Source: Burkholderia cepacia
Lineage (GTDB): Bacteria; Pseudomonadota; Gammaproteobacteria; Burkholderiales; Burkholderiaceae
Assembly (NCBI RefSeq): GCF_001718835.1
Contig: NZ_CP013444.1
Span: 1,860,001-1,924,000, forward strand
Direction: 5' to 3'
DNA length: 64,000 bases
Below, piece after piece: positions 1 through 9,103 of the stretch. The first letter of the stretch is position 1. Each line of letters begins with the position of its first letter. Both the position numbers and the translations under genes were made by a program. The notes below the pieces were generated by a model, which saw only the letters and a program-made list of their open reading frames with translations, had not been told where the DNA came from and did no database searches.

Positions 1-1736
1 TGCCCGGTCGTTGTGATCGACAGGCCGTCGCCGTTCAACGACGTGACGCGCCCCGCCGAATTGTCCAACGACGCTCCGGAAATATTCACTCCGCCTGCGC
101 TTTGTATCGTCCCTTGGTTATTCGCGAGCGCGCCGCCGTGCACCTGCATCGAGTCTTCCGATACGAGCGTGCCGCCCCGATTGTCGAATTGGCCGGACGA
201 CTGCACAGTCAGCGGACCTTGCGTCGATACCTTGCCGCCTTGGTTCGAAATGCTGCCCGCAGCGAGCGTTGCATGACTGCCGCTTGACAGGCTGCCGTGA
301 TCATTGATCAACGCACCCGCCGCATTGGCATTGACCGCACCCTGTGCGCTCGTCGTCGCATTGGAAAGGTTTAGGTCGCCCGCGTTCGCGTTCAGCGAGA
401 GATGGCCGTTTGCAGCCGTTTGACTGCCGGAAAGATTGACAACGCCACCAGAAATCGACGCGTTGCCGCCTGCGACGTTCTGACCGGTCGCCGTCAGCTG
501 GCCCGTGCTCGACAAATTCAGGTCGCCGCCCTTTCCGACGGAACCGTCGTTATTGACGCCTGCGCCGAGCGTTCCCGTCGAATTGACGCTGCCCGCGTTG
601 ACCGTCGTATTTTCCTGCGCCGCAAGCGTGCCGCTGTTCGACAACGCGCCGCCGGTCGATACATTGACGTTCTGCTGTGCGTACGTCGTGCCGGAATTTT
701 GAATACTGTTCGCGGTTGCGGTAAGGTTACCGCTGGCAGTCGTCTTGCCAGTCAATACCAGTTGGCCATTCGACTGCAGCGTCAGATCGCCCGCTTGTGC
801 GGCAATCGTTCCGGCGTTTGCGACACCCACCCCGTTCTCGTTCGATACGAGGAGGATGCGGTTGCTATACATCCCGCCGAGTTGGCTCACGTCGATCGCA
901 ATGGCGGGTGCAGCGCCATCGCCGGCGATCGGCATCGCGGCAAGCGTGTCGTGATTGACCTGAGCCGCGCCTGCGATCACGTTCAGGTTTTTCGCGTAAA
1001 TTGCCGCGTTCGCTTGCACGGCACGGGAAATCAGGTCGACCTGATCGACATTTGCGGCATTGAGACCCGCCCCTTGCACGGAAATCAGGCCACGGGTTAC
1101 GTTGAACCCGCCGAGCGAACCATCGGCGCCGTAGTACGGCTGGCCTGTCGTCAACGTCGCACGGCTTGTATTGATGAATCCCCCGCCATCGACGACGATG
1201 CCGGACGGGTTCGCCAGGACAACTTCGGCGCGGCTACCCGCGACCTCGACATAGCCTCGCAATTGAGAGGGGTTCGGGCTGTTGACCTGGTTGACGATGA
1301 TCCGCGCAGACTGGCCCGGGCCAAAGTTCGGGTTGCCGTTGATATAGCCCGCCTGCTGCGTTTGAACAATCGTCGATGAGTTGTTCAGAATCGCGCCGTT
1401 TTTCTGGACATCGAACTGGTTGTACGTATTCACGGACACGCCAGCTCCCGAAGGCGCAGCGATATTCACCTGCGGCAGGCCATTTTGCGTCTGGATGACG
1501 TGCGTGTTGGTGCCCGGCGTCGGCGCGATTTGCGCGATACTCGGCAGCGGCACACCAAACAGCAATGCAGCGGCCATCGCGATGGGCCCACATACGACGC
1601 GAAATCGTCGCGATTCGAGCAAGGCAATCGATCCATGCGCAATTCCGGCCGCACGTGGCGCATTACCGTTTTCTTGAACGACAATCATCGCACCCCGCGC
1701 GCGATTGAACACCACCCGATAGCGATTCTTGTTCAT
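1..1736 (-). CDS. Filamentous haemagglutinin-like TpsA exoprotein, N-terminal part (gene runs off left edge)
   Basis: The reverse frame from the ATG at 1736 is open to position 1, about 578 codons, with no stop; the C-terminal part lies outside the window. Residues 1-28 (starting MNKNRYRVVFNR) match the extended signal peptide region of large two-partner and autotransporter proteins. A hydrophobic signal core follows, with likely cleavage after SIAQ near residue 69. A TPS/haemagglutination-activity domain follows, with the NPNF and ANPSGI motifs near 135 and 175. After that comes a beta-helical stretch of repeated N/S/G/T-rich units. Known for the family: export by a TpsB outer-membrane partner, with roles in adhesion or contact-dependent inhibition. 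No TpsB gene is seen here. Whether this is an adhesin or a CdiA toxin cannot be decided without the C-terminus. Base composition is less GC-rich than the neighbours. Confidence 0.9.
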   Translation of the reverse strand, partial: MNKNRYRVVFNRARGAMIVVQENGNAPRAAGIAHGSIALLESRRFRVVCGPIAMAAALLFGVPLPSIAQIAPTPGTNTHVIQTQNGLPQVNIAAPSGAGVSVNTYNQFDVQKNGAILNNSSTIVQTQQAGYINGNPNFGPGQSARIIVNQVNSPNPSQLRGYVEVAGSRAEVVLANPSGIVVDGGGFINTSRATLTTGQPYYGADGSLGGFNVTRGLISVQGAGLNAANVDQVDLISRAVQANAAIYAKNLNVIAGAAQVNHDTLAAMPIAGDGAAPAIAIDVSQLGGMYSNRILLVSNENGVGVANAGTIAAQAGDLTLQSNGQLVLTGKTTASGNLTATANSIQNSGTTYAQQNVNVSTGGALSNSGTLAAQENTTVNAGSVNSTGTLGAGVNNDGSVGKGGDLNLSSTGQLTATGQNVAGGNASISGGVVNLSGSQTAANGHLSLNANAGDLNLSNATTSAQGAVNANAAGALINDHGSLSSGSHATLAAGSISNQGGKVSTQGPLTVQSSGQFDNRGGTLVSEDSMQVHGGALANNQGTIQSAGGVNISGASLDNSAGRVTSLNGDGLSITTTG

Positions 1737-2520
1737 TCTTCGTTCGACGCGGATCGCGCCTCTGCTTCAGATTTCGATTGGATTCAACGTCCATTTCGCC
1801 GGACGCCGTTAATCTGGATCGCGATGAGAATTAGGACGACGATATTTTTTCTCATGCACGTCGCGATTGCACGCTTCAGACGCACCGCGTGCAATCGATT
1901 TCCTCTATCCGTGACGCGATCGTAGCAGACGCGAGGTACTGCGTATTGTCAGAGATGATCAAATCGATGAGCGAAGTCTCAATTTCCCACAATCAAGCCA
2001 AGGAATATATTAAAAAAACACTCCCGAATTAAAATTTTCATAATGTATTCAGAATGTCAATTCGAAGCAGGACGTGACTTTATTGGGATAGGTGCGACGT
2101 GGTTTTAGACAAGGTGCCAATCGTGAATACTGCACACGATCGCGGTCGTCGATACCGTTCGACTGCCGCTTTGAAGCGACCCGCCTGGGGCAGTTCACGA
2201 TCGGACGACGGGCTTGGCAGAATCCCGGCCGCATCGTCACCCACGGCATGCCTCGCACCGCGCAAAGAATCCGCGCCGATGGCAAGGAGCCGCACCGATG
2301 ACGTTCAGCGGCTGGATCGTCAACGGATGTCGCTGACCCGCCGGAACCGGAACCGCCACATTTCCGTAGCCGCTCCCTTCATTCCCACACCGTCCCCCAC
2401 CACACCGCCCCGCCCCCGCCCCGCACACCCGCGCCCCGCTTCGCACTCCGCCTGACGACCGTCAACTTCGTCGAAAACCCTTCCTTGAAATTAACTAACT
2501 CATCAATTAGCGTCGACTTC
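1737..2520. other. Intergenic region between the TpsA gene and the efflux operon
   Basis: About 780 bases with no convincing gene. Small open frames here have no good start signal or recognisable sequence. The TpsA-proximal part (about 1920-2070) is clearly AT-rich, fitting a promoter or foreign DNA. About 2385-2437 is extremely C-rich and G-poor on the plus strand. Just upstream of the TetR gene, 2491-2510 (ttaactaactcatcaattag) has CTAA/TTAG half-sites and may be a TetR operator, but the symmetry is imperfect. Confidence 0.5.
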
Positions 2521-3195
2521 ATGAACGCGAAATCCACCGTCGCCAGGCCGCGCGGGCGCCGCCCGTCGGTCCACGATTTCGACCTGCGCGACCACATGCT
2601 CGACGTGGCGATGCAGCTGTTCGCCGAGCGCGGCATCGCCGCGACGACCGTCGCGCAGATCGCCGCCGCCGCGGGCGTCACGTCGGCGATGGTCCACTAC
2701 TACTTCACGAATCGGGAGCGGTTGCTCGACGCGATCGTCGAGGAACGGCTCGCACAGGCGATCGCGTTCGTGTGGCGACCGACCGCGCCGCAGATCGACG
2801 ACGATCCGTTCGCGCTCGTCGGCGAACTCGTCGACCGCTTCTTCGACGTCACGCACCGCATGCCGTGGCTGCCGTCGATCTGGCTGCGGGAGATCGTCCA
2901 CGAAGGCGGGCTGCTGCGCGAACGGATGGTCCGGCGCATTCCGCTCGATCATGTCGGGCGCTTCGCCGAACGCATCCGCGGCGCGCAGCAGGCCGGCACG
3001 CTGAACCCCGCGCTCGAACCCGCATTCCTGTTCCATTCGATCGTCGCGCTGGTGATGCTGCCGCTCGCGACCGCGAAACTGTGGCAAAGCGCACGCGGCA
3101 TGCCGCCGATCGACCGCGACGTGCTGCACCGGCACGTCCGCGCGCTGCTCGGTTCGGGCATGCAGCCGCCACCCCGCTCAGGAAGGCGATCGTGA
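2521..3195 (+). CDS. TetR/AcrR-family transcriptional regulator of the efflux operon
   Basis: 224-residue protein. A basic N-terminus (RPRGRRP) leads into a TetR helix-turn-helix at about residues 20-65, with the core FAERGIAATTVAQIAAAAGVT followed by MVHYYFTNRERLL. The rest is a helical ligand-binding and dimerisation domain. The ATG at 2521 is preferred; an in-frame TTG at 2485 would add 12 unconserved-looking residues and run into a possible operator. Its TGA overlaps the GTG start of the HlyD-like gene (GTGA at 3192-3195), so it is co-transcribed and translationally coupled with the exporter it presumably represses. The layout resembles the E. coli cecR-ybhGFSR operon; the inducer is unknown. 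Confidence 0.88.
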   Translation: MNAKSTVARPRGRRPSVHDFDLRDHMLDVAMQLFAERGIAATTVAQIAAAAGVTSAMVHYYFTNRERLLDAIVEERLAQAIAFVWRPTAPQIDDDPFALVGELVDRFFDVTHRMPWLPSIWLREIVHEGGLLRERMVRRIPLDHVGRFAERIRGAQQAGTLNPALEPAFLFHSIVALVMLPLATAKLWQSARGMPPIDRDVLHRHVRALLGSGMQPPPRSGRRS

Positions 3196-4154
3196 ACGCG
3201 ATGCGCGCCACGTCGCTCCTGCTGGCCGCCGGCATCGCGCTCGCCGCCTGCGGGCAGCGCGCCGACGAGCGCGCTACTTACCAGGGCTACGTCGAAGGCG
3301 AATTCGTGTACCTGTCGTCGTCGCAATCGGGCACGCTGACGCAGCTCGCCGTGCAGCGCGGCCAGAGCGTCGCCGCGAACACGCCCGCGTTCGCGCTCGA
3401 GGCCGTCAGCGAAACCGCCGCGCTGCTGCAGGCGCAGCACCAGCTCGCGGCCGCCCGCGCGCAGCTTGCCGACCTGCGGACGGGCAAACGCCCGCCGGAA
3501 GTGAACGTCACGAAAGCGCAGCTGGCCCAGGCCCTCGCGCAGGCCGGCAAGGCCGCCGACCAGCTCGCGCGCGACGAACGGCAATACCGGGCCGGCGGCA
3601 TTTCGGCGCAGCAGCTCGACGATTCCCGCACGGCGGCGCGCACGAGCGCCGCCCAGGTGCGCGAGCTGCGCAGCCAGGTCGACGTCGCGCGCCTGCCGGG
3701 CCGCGCGCAGCAGGTCGCCGCGCAGGCCGCGCAGGTCGATGCCGCGCAGGCGGCCGTGGCCGAAGCGCAATGGAAACTCGACCAGAAGCGCGTCGCCGCC
3801 CCCGTCGCCGGACGCGTGTACGACACGCTGTACCGTGTCGGCGAATGGGTGCAGGCCGGCAATCCGGTCGTGCAGATGCTGCCGCCGCAAAACCTGAAGG
3901 TGCGCTTCTTCGTGCCCGAGGCCGCCATCGCATCGCTCGCTGCGGGGCGCACCGTCGCGATCCGCTGCGACGGCTGCGCGGCCGACGTGCCCGCGCGCAT
4001 CACCTACGTGTCGAGCGAAGCCGAATACACGCCGCCCGTGATCTACAGCAACGAGAGCCGGAGCAAGCTCGTGTTCATGATCGAGGCGCGCCCGGCCGTG
4101 GCCGACGCGCCGAAGCTGCATCCGGGCCAGCCCGTCGCCGTGAGGGTGCCGTGA
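3192..4154 (+). CDS. HlyD/YbhG-like periplasmic adaptor lipoprotein
   Basis: 320 residues from the GTG at 3192, which has GGAAGG six bases upstream; an ATG at 3201 is the alternative. The N-terminus carries a lipoprotein signal ending LAAC (Cys20). A lipoyl half-motif (QGYVEGEFVYLSS) is followed by a long Ala/Gln-rich coiled-coil hairpin at about 70-195. The second lipoyl half (VAAPVAGRVYDTLYRVGEWV) and a beta-barrel domain come next. Role: membrane-fusion subunit bridging the inner-membrane ABC exporter (next two genes) and the NodT outer-membrane channel. Both junctions are GTGA overlaps, so subunits are made in step. The lipid anchor replaces the usual transmembrane anchor of YbhG. Substrate unknown; drugs or lipophilic toxins are the family precedent. 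Confidence 0.9.
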   Translation: MNAMRATSLLLAAGIALAACGQRADERATYQGYVEGEFVYLSSSQSGTLTQLAVQRGQSVAANTPAFALEAVSETAALLQAQHQLAAARAQLADLRTGKRPPEVNVTKAQLAQALAQAGKAADQLARDERQYRAGGISAQQLDDSRTAARTSAAQVRELRSQVDVARLPGRAQQVAAQAAQVDAAQAAVAEAQWKLDQKRVAAPVAGRVYDTLYRVGEWVQAGNPVVQMLPPQNLKVRFFVPEAAIASLAAGRTVAIRCDGCAADVPARITYVSSEAEYTPPVIYSNESRSKLVFMIEARPAVADAPKLHPGQPVAVRVP

Positions 4155-5110
4155 ACGCGCCCTCCGCCCCGTACGCGATCGACGTCGATCGCCTGAACAA
4201 GCGTTTCGGCGACAAGCATGTCGTGAAGGACGTGTCGCTGCGCGTCGCGCGCGGCGAGATCTTCGGCTTTCTCGGGCCGAACGGCAGCGGCAAGACCACG
4301 TCGATCCGGATGATGTGCGGGTTGCTCACGCCCGACTCGGGCAGCGGCACCTGCCTCGGCTACGACATCGTGCGCGACAGCGCGCAGATCAAGCGGCGCG
4401 TCGGTTACATGACGCAGCGCTTCTCGTACTGGGAAGACCTGTCGATCCGCGAGAACCTCGACTTCGTCGCGCGCGTGTACGGGATGCCCGACCGCAAGGC
4501 GGCCGTCGCGCGCGCCCTCGACGGGCTCGGCCTCGCGAGCCGCGCCGACCAGCTCACGGGCGCGCTGTCGGGCGGCTGGAAGCAGCGCCTCGCGCTGGCC
4601 GCCTGCATGCTGCACGAGCCGGCCCTGCTGCTGCTCGACGAGCCCACGGCCGGCGTCGACCCGGCCGCGCGCCGCGACTTCTGGGAAGAACTGCACCGGC
4701 TGGCCGCACAGGGGATCTCGGTGCTCGTCAGCACGCACTACATGGACGAAGCCGAACGCTGCCACAAGCTCGCGTACATCGCGTACGGCGAGCTGCTCGC
4801 GCAGGGCACGTCGGCGGAGATCGTCGCGTCGCAGGGGCTCGCGACCCGCGCGATCACCGGCGGGCACCTGGCCGAACTGTCCGCGCGACTGCGCACGATG
4901 CCGGGCGTCGACCAGACGGTCGTGTTCGGTTCGGCGCTGCACGTGAGCGGCCGCGATCGCGCGCGGCTCGACGCGACGCTCGCGCAGGTCGCGGCGCAGG
5001 CCGGCGGGCCCGCCGCGCTGCAGGTCGCGCCGATCGACACCGGCCTCGAGGACGTGTTCATCTACATGATGGGCCGCGCATCCGCGCCGCCCGGCGGAGC
5101 GTCGTCATGA
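4151..5110 (+). CDS. ABC exporter ATP-binding protein (YbhF-like, single ATPase domain)
   Basis: 319 residues from the GTG at 4151, overlapping the upstream stop. Walker A is GPNGSGKTT at 42-50, the Q-loop lies in the MTQRFSYWEDLSI stretch, the signature is LSGGWKQRLALA, and Walker B is LLLLDEPTAGVDP with the switch His in VSTHYMDEAE. The atypical LSGGW signature is shared with YbhF-type exporters. E. coli YbhF has two ATPase domains in one chain; this protein has one, so a homodimer is expected. It energises the ABC-2 permease encoded next, with which it shares an ATGA overlap at 5107-5110. The C-terminal 70 residues resemble the regulatory tail of ABC-2 ATPases. Confidence 0.93.
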   Translation: MNAPSAPYAIDVDRLNKRFGDKHVVKDVSLRVARGEIFGFLGPNGSGKTTSIRMMCGLLTPDSGSGTCLGYDIVRDSAQIKRRVGYMTQRFSYWEDLSIRENLDFVARVYGMPDRKAAVARALDGLGLASRADQLTGALSGGWKQRLALAACMLHEPALLLLDEPTAGVDPAARRDFWEELHRLAAQGISVLVSTHYMDEAERCHKLAYIAYGELLAQGTSAEIVASQGLATRAITGGHLAELSARLRTMPGVDQTVVFGSALHVSGRDRARLDATLAQVAAQAGGPAALQVAPIDTGLEDVFIYMMGRASAPPGGASS

Positions 5111-6261
5111 ACGCGTGGGCGCGCTTGCGCGATGCGTTCTCGGTCGCGCGCTGGTGGAGCATCGTGCTGAAGGAGTTCCTGCAGCTGCGCCGCGACCGCG
5201 TGACGTTCGCGATGATCGTCGGCGTGCCGATCATCCAGCTCGCGCTGTTCGGCTTCGCGATCAACACCGATCCGAAGCACCTGCCGACCGCGGTGATCGT
5301 CGCCGACGCGAGCCCGTTCGCGCGCAGCTTCGTCGCCGCGATGCGCAATTCCGCGTACTTCGACATCGTCGGGACGCTGCCCGACGAAGCGGCCGGCCAT
5401 CGTGCGCTCGCGCGCGGCGACGTGCTGTTCGTATTGAACGTGCCGGCAGACTTCTCGCGCCGGCTGCTGCGCGGCGAGCGTCCGTCGCTGCTCGTCGAGG
5501 CGGACGCGACCGATCCCGTCGCGACCGCTTCGGCGATCGGCGCGCTCGCCGGCCTCGTGCAGCCGGTCGCGGACAAGGACCTGACCGGCCCGCTCGCGCA
5601 CCTGAACGGCCGGCCGGCCGCCTTCGACGTCGTGCTGCACCGGCTCTACAACCCCGAGGGCATCACGCAGTACAACGTCGTGCCGGGCCTGATGGGCGTG
5701 ATCCTGACGATGACGATGGTGATGATGACGGGCCTCGCGATCACGCGCGAACGCGAGCGCGGCACGATGGAAAACCTGCTCGCGACGCCCGTGCGGCCGC
5801 TCGAGGTGATGACGGGCAAGATCGTTCCGTACGTGCTGATCGGGCTGATCCAGGTGTCGATCATTCTCGCGGCCGCGCGCTTCGTGTTCGAGGTGCCGTT
5901 CGTCGGCGGCGCATTCGCGATCTACCTGTCCGCGCTGCTGTTCATCGCCGCGAACCTGACCGTCGGCATCACGCTGTCGTCGCTCGCGCAGAACCAGTTG
6001 CAGGCGATGCAGCTCGCCGTGTTCTACTTCCTGCCGAACATCCTGCTGTCGGGCTTCATGTTCCCGTTCGCCGGGATGCCGAAGTGGGCGCAATTCATCG
6101 GCAACCTGCTGCCGCTCACCTACTTCAACCGCCTCGTGCGCGGCATCCTGCTGAAAGGGAACGGCTGGAGCGACCTGTGGCCATCCGTGTGGCCGGTCGC
6201 GCTGTTCACCGTCGTCGTGATGGGCATCGCGTTGCGCTTCTACCGGCGCACGCTCGACTAG
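5107..6261 (+). CDS. ABC-2 type exporter permease (YbhS/YbhR-like)
   Basis: 384 residues. A cytoplasmic N-terminus leads to an amphipathic segment (WWSIVLKEFLQLRRDRVTF) and TM1 around 32-50. A large periplasmic domain follows (about 55-175). Five more membrane segments occur after residue 190, with the ABC-2 family motif RERERGTMENLLATPVRPLE between them. Starts on an ATGA overlap with the ATPase gene. E. coli has two such permeases in tandem (YbhS and YbhR); only one is present here, so it probably homodimerises. It forms the inner-membrane pore of the tripartite pump with the HlyD-like lipoprotein and the NodT channel. Confidence 0.92.
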   Translation: MNAWARLRDAFSVARWWSIVLKEFLQLRRDRVTFAMIVGVPIIQLALFGFAINTDPKHLPTAVIVADASPFARSFVAAMRNSAYFDIVGTLPDEAAGHRALARGDVLFVLNVPADFSRRLLRGERPSLLVEADATDPVATASAIGALAGLVQPVADKDLTGPLAHLNGRPAAFDVVLHRLYNPEGITQYNVVPGLMGVILTMTMVMMTGLAITRERERGTMENLLATPVRPLEVMTGKIVPYVLIGLIQVSIILAAARFVFEVPFVGGAFAIYLSALLFIAANLTVGITLSSLAQNQLQAMQLAVFYFLPNILLSGFMFPFAGMPKWAQFIGNLLPLTYFNRLVRGILLKGNGWSDLWPSVWPVALFTVVVMGIALRFYRRTLD

Positions 6262-6265
6262 AAGC

Positions 6266-7768
6266 ATGACGACGCCGCCCGCCCCGCGCCGCGCCCGTCC
6301 TGCCGCATGCGGCGTCGCCGTTGCCGCCTCCATCGCCGTTTCGCTGCTCGCCGGATGCGCGGTCGGCCCCGACTTCAACCCGCCGGCCGCGCCGCCGACG
6401 CAGCGCTACACGCGCGGCGAACCGCCGGCGACGACGGCCGCCGCGAGCGGCGCGGCCGGCACCGCGCAGACCTTCTCGAACGCCGCGCACGCGCCGCCGC
6501 GGTGGTGGACGCAATTCGGCTCCGCGGCGTTGAACCGGCTCGTCGACGACGCGCTGCGGCACAGCCCGACGCTTGCCGAAGCCCGCGCGCGGCTCGACGA
6601 GGCGCGGCAGAGCTACGTCGCCGAAGCCGGCGCGACACGGCTGCCGAGCATCGACGCGAAGCTGTCCGGCACGCGCGAGCAAGTCGACATCGCGGCGTTC
6701 GGGCTGCCGGCCAATGTGCCGTCGCCGGGGCCGTTCACGCTGTATGACGCGTCGGTGAGCGTGTCGTACGTGCTCGACGTGTTCGGCGGCAACCGGCGCG
6801 CGCTCGAGGCGCTGCGCGCGCAGGTCGACTACCAGGCCTATACGCTCGACGCCGCACGCCTGACGCTCGCGGGCAACGTCGTCGCCACCGCGATCCTGCG
6901 CGCGTCGCTCGCGCAGCAGGTTGCGCTCACGCGGCAGCTGATCGACGCGCAGACGCGGCAGTTGCGCATCGTCGAAGCGCGCCACGCAGCGGGCGGCGTG
7001 CCGCTCGCAGACGTGCATGCGCAGCGTGCGCTGCTCGCACAGACACAGGCGTCGCTGCCATCGCTCGCGACCCGCCTCGCGCAGTCCGGCCACCGGCTCG
7101 CGATCCTGCTCGGCGCGCCGCCGTCCGACGCGGACCTGCCCGACGTGCCGCTCGACGCGCTCGCGCTGCCTCGCACGCTGCCCGTCGCGCTGCCGTCGAC
7201 GCTCGCGCGCGAACGGCCCGACATCCGCGCCGCCGAAGCCGTGCTGCACCAGGCGAGCGCGAATGTCGGCGTGGCCACCGCGAACCTGTATCCGCGCTTC
7301 GCGATCTCGGCCGGCGCGGGCTCGGAGCGCACGCGCATCGCAGACATCGTGAACGGCCTGAACATCTGGAACATCGGGCTGAACCTGACGCAACCGCTCT
7401 TTCACGGCGGTGAACTGCGCGCGAAGAAACGGGCGGCCGAAGCGGCCTACGACGCCGCGTTCGCGAGTTACCGGGAAACCGTGCTCGAGGCGCTGCAGCA
7501 GGTGGCCGACGCAATGCGCGCAGTCGAGCACGACGCGGCCGCGCTGCAGTCGCGCGACGTGGCCGCGCGTGAAGCCGAAGCCGGCAATGCGATTTCGGCC
7601 GACCGCTATGCTGCGGGCGGGCTCAGCGAATTCGGCTGGCTCGATGCACAGCGGCAGGCACTGCAGACGGCGCTCGACCGTACGCGCGCGCAGGCCGACC
7701 GGCTTGCCGATACGGCGGCGCTGTTTCAGGCGCTGGGGGGAAGCCGGATGGAGGATGATGCGCGATGA
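6266..7768 (+). CDS. NodT/OprM-family outer-membrane efflux lipoprotein
   Basis: 500 residues, the normal size for the family, starting four bases after the permease stop. A lipoprotein signal ends LLAGC near residue 31, followed by the canonical GPDFNPP. Two repeated outer-membrane efflux (TolC-like) domains follow, with long helices at about 95-290 and 300-490 and the typical ERPDIRAAEAVLHQASANVGVA repeat start. It should form the trimeric TolC-type tunnel for this exporter. It is the last gene of the operon; a perfect hairpin lies 47 bases downstream. Linkage of a NodT protein to an ABC rather than an RND pump is known for Ybh-like systems in Burkholderia-type genomes (general family knowledge). 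Confidence 0.92.
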   Translation: MTTPPAPRRARPAACGVAVAASIAVSLLAGCAVGPDFNPPAAPPTQRYTRGEPPATTAAASGAAGTAQTFSNAAHAPPRWWTQFGSAALNRLVDDALRHSPTLAEARARLDEARQSYVAEAGATRLPSIDAKLSGTREQVDIAAFGLPANVPSPGPFTLYDASVSVSYVLDVFGGNRRALEALRAQVDYQAYTLDAARLTLAGNVVATAILRASLAQQVALTRQLIDAQTRQLRIVEARHAAGGVPLADVHAQRALLAQTQASLPSLATRLAQSGHRLAILLGAPPSDADLPDVPLDALALPRTLPVALPSTLARERPDIRAAEAVLHQASANVGVATANLYPRFAISAGAGSERTRIADIVNGLNIWNIGLNLTQPLFHGGELRAKKRAAEAAYDAAFASYRETVLEALQQVADAMRAVEHDAAALQSRDVAAREAEAGNAISADRYAAGGLSEFGWLDAQRQALQTALDRTRAQADRLADTAALFQALGGSRMEDDAR

Positions 7769-7814
7769 CGGCGCGCATGGCCGGAGCGAGTGCGCCCTGC
7801 CGGACGCACGAAAA

Positions 7815-7838
7815 AAAACCGGCCCGCAGGCCGGTTTT
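7815..7838. terminator. Bidirectional Rho-independent terminator
   Basis: A perfect 10-bp stem (AAAACCGGCC / GGCCGGTTTT) around a 4-base loop, with an A-run before and T's after. It lies between the convergent efflux operon and porin gene, so it can stop transcription from both sides. Confidence 0.85.
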
Positions 7839-7879
7839 CATACCGCATGCCGCAAGCGGCGCTCGCGCGCCGCGCGACA

Positions 7880-9103
7880 TCAGAAGCGGTGGATCATGCC
7901 GACGCCGACGCCGATCTGGTTCTGGCCTGCGCCAGCAGCAACACCGTCGCCGATCGCGGTCGTTGCCTGGACGATCGCGGTGCCCTTGGCGTTGAGCGTG
8001 TTACCGCTGGAGTGCTGGTAAGCCTCAACTGCGTACAGGCCCGTGCGCTTCGACAGGCTGTAGTACTGCGACACCGTGACCTGGTGGTACTTGGCCGAGC
8101 TCGTGATGCCGTTCGACTGCGTTGCCGCCGTGTACGAGTAGCCTGCCGCGAAGTCCCACTGAGCGACCGGCTTCCAGTGCAGCACGGCGCCAGCCGTGTT
8201 GAAGATCGCCGTGTTGTGGAAGAACGAATTGGTGCCCGGAATGTATTGAACATTCGAGTACGACGCCGAAATGTCCCACGCCGGCGAGAACTGGTAGCCA
8301 GCCGTGACGGCCAGGCGCTGTTGCGACTGTGCGAACTGGTAGCCATTGTTGATCGCCGACTGGGCCGGCTCGTTGCCGTCACCAGCCGCCGTCAGGCCGT
8401 TCTGGGCCGTCGAGTCCTTACCCCAGACCCCACCGCCCAGCGCCGAGTTGTTGACTCGCTGGTAGCCGACCGCGATGCCTGCCGGGCCGTTCAGGTACTG
8501 GATCGCCGCGCTCCACGTCGAGCCGCGGTTCGTCGCGCCTGCGACGCCGCCGAACGAGTACGAACCGCCGACCGTGAAGCCGTAGAACTTCGGCGACATG
8601 TAGACGAGCGAATTGTTCGCGCGGTAGCTGGTATCCAGCGAATCGATATCGCCCGGGTGCGCGCCGTAATAGCCGGTCAGCCAGGTCGTCGGGCTGTACG
8701 GCGACAGCAGCGTGTAGTACGCGGTGTACTGACGGCCGGCCGTCAGCGTACCGTACGTGCTGTTGGTCAGGCCAACCCACGCCTGGCGCGTGAAGATGCC
8801 GTTCGAGAACGTAGACGTACCGTCGGTGGTCTTCACGCCTGCTTCGAGCTGGAACACCGCCTTCGTGCCGCCGCCGAGATCTTCGCTGCCCTTCAGGCCG
8901 AAGCGGCTGCCTGCCCACACGCCGGTGGACATCGACACTTTCGAGTGGCCGCCCGACGTATCGCCGGTCTTCGCCGCTGCGTTGTTTTGGTACGCGATAC
9001 CGTTATCGACGATACCGTACAGGGTCACGCTGCTCTGGGCGTGGGCGGCGGTAGCGGCTGCAAGGCCCGCTGCCGTCATGGCGAAAGCGACGCGCTTTTT
9101 CAT
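7880..9103 (-). CDS. Gram-negative trimeric porin (OmpC/Opc-like, betaproteobacterial)
   Basis: 407 residues. A classic signal peptide (MKKRVAFAMTAAG to AHA) is followed by the QSSVTLYGIVDNGIAYQNN start shared by Burkholderia porins. A 16-strand barrel pattern of alternating residues follows, with the SRFGLKGSEDLGGG loop motif, and the chain ends in a C-terminal Phe (GMIHRF) needed for BAM-mediated assembly. Function: general diffusion pore for small hydrophilic solutes in the outer membrane. It is monocistronic: convergent to the efflux operon on one side, with a 500-base upstream region on the other. The second porin in the window (34322-35413) shares the fold but is tied to an ABC importer. 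Confidence 0.95.
   Translation of the reverse strand: MKKRVAFAMTAAGLAAATAAHAQSSVTLYGIVDNGIAYQNNAAAKTGDTSGGHSKVSMSTGVWAGSRFGLKGSEDLGGGTKAVFQLEAGVKTTDGTSTFSNGIFTRQAWVGLTNSTYGTLTAGRQYTAYYTLLSPYSPTTWLTGYYGAHPGDIDSLDTSYRANNSLVYMSPKFYGFTVGGSYSFGGVAGATNRGSTWSAAIQYLNGPAGIAVGYQRVNNSALGGGVWGKDSTAQNGLTAAGDGNEPAQSAINNGYQFAQSQQRLAVTAGYQFSPAWDISASYSNVQYIPGTNSFFHNTAIFNTAGAVLHWKPVAQWDFAAGYSYTAATQSNGITSSAKYHQVTVSQYYSLSKRTGLYAVEAYQHSSGNTLNAKGTAIVQATTAIGDGVAAGAGQNQIGVGVGMIHRF

Noticed and set aside
402..1379. 325-codon plus-strand frame over the haemagglutinin gene
   Set aside because: Antisense to the TPS domain; Arg/Val-rich without domain content.
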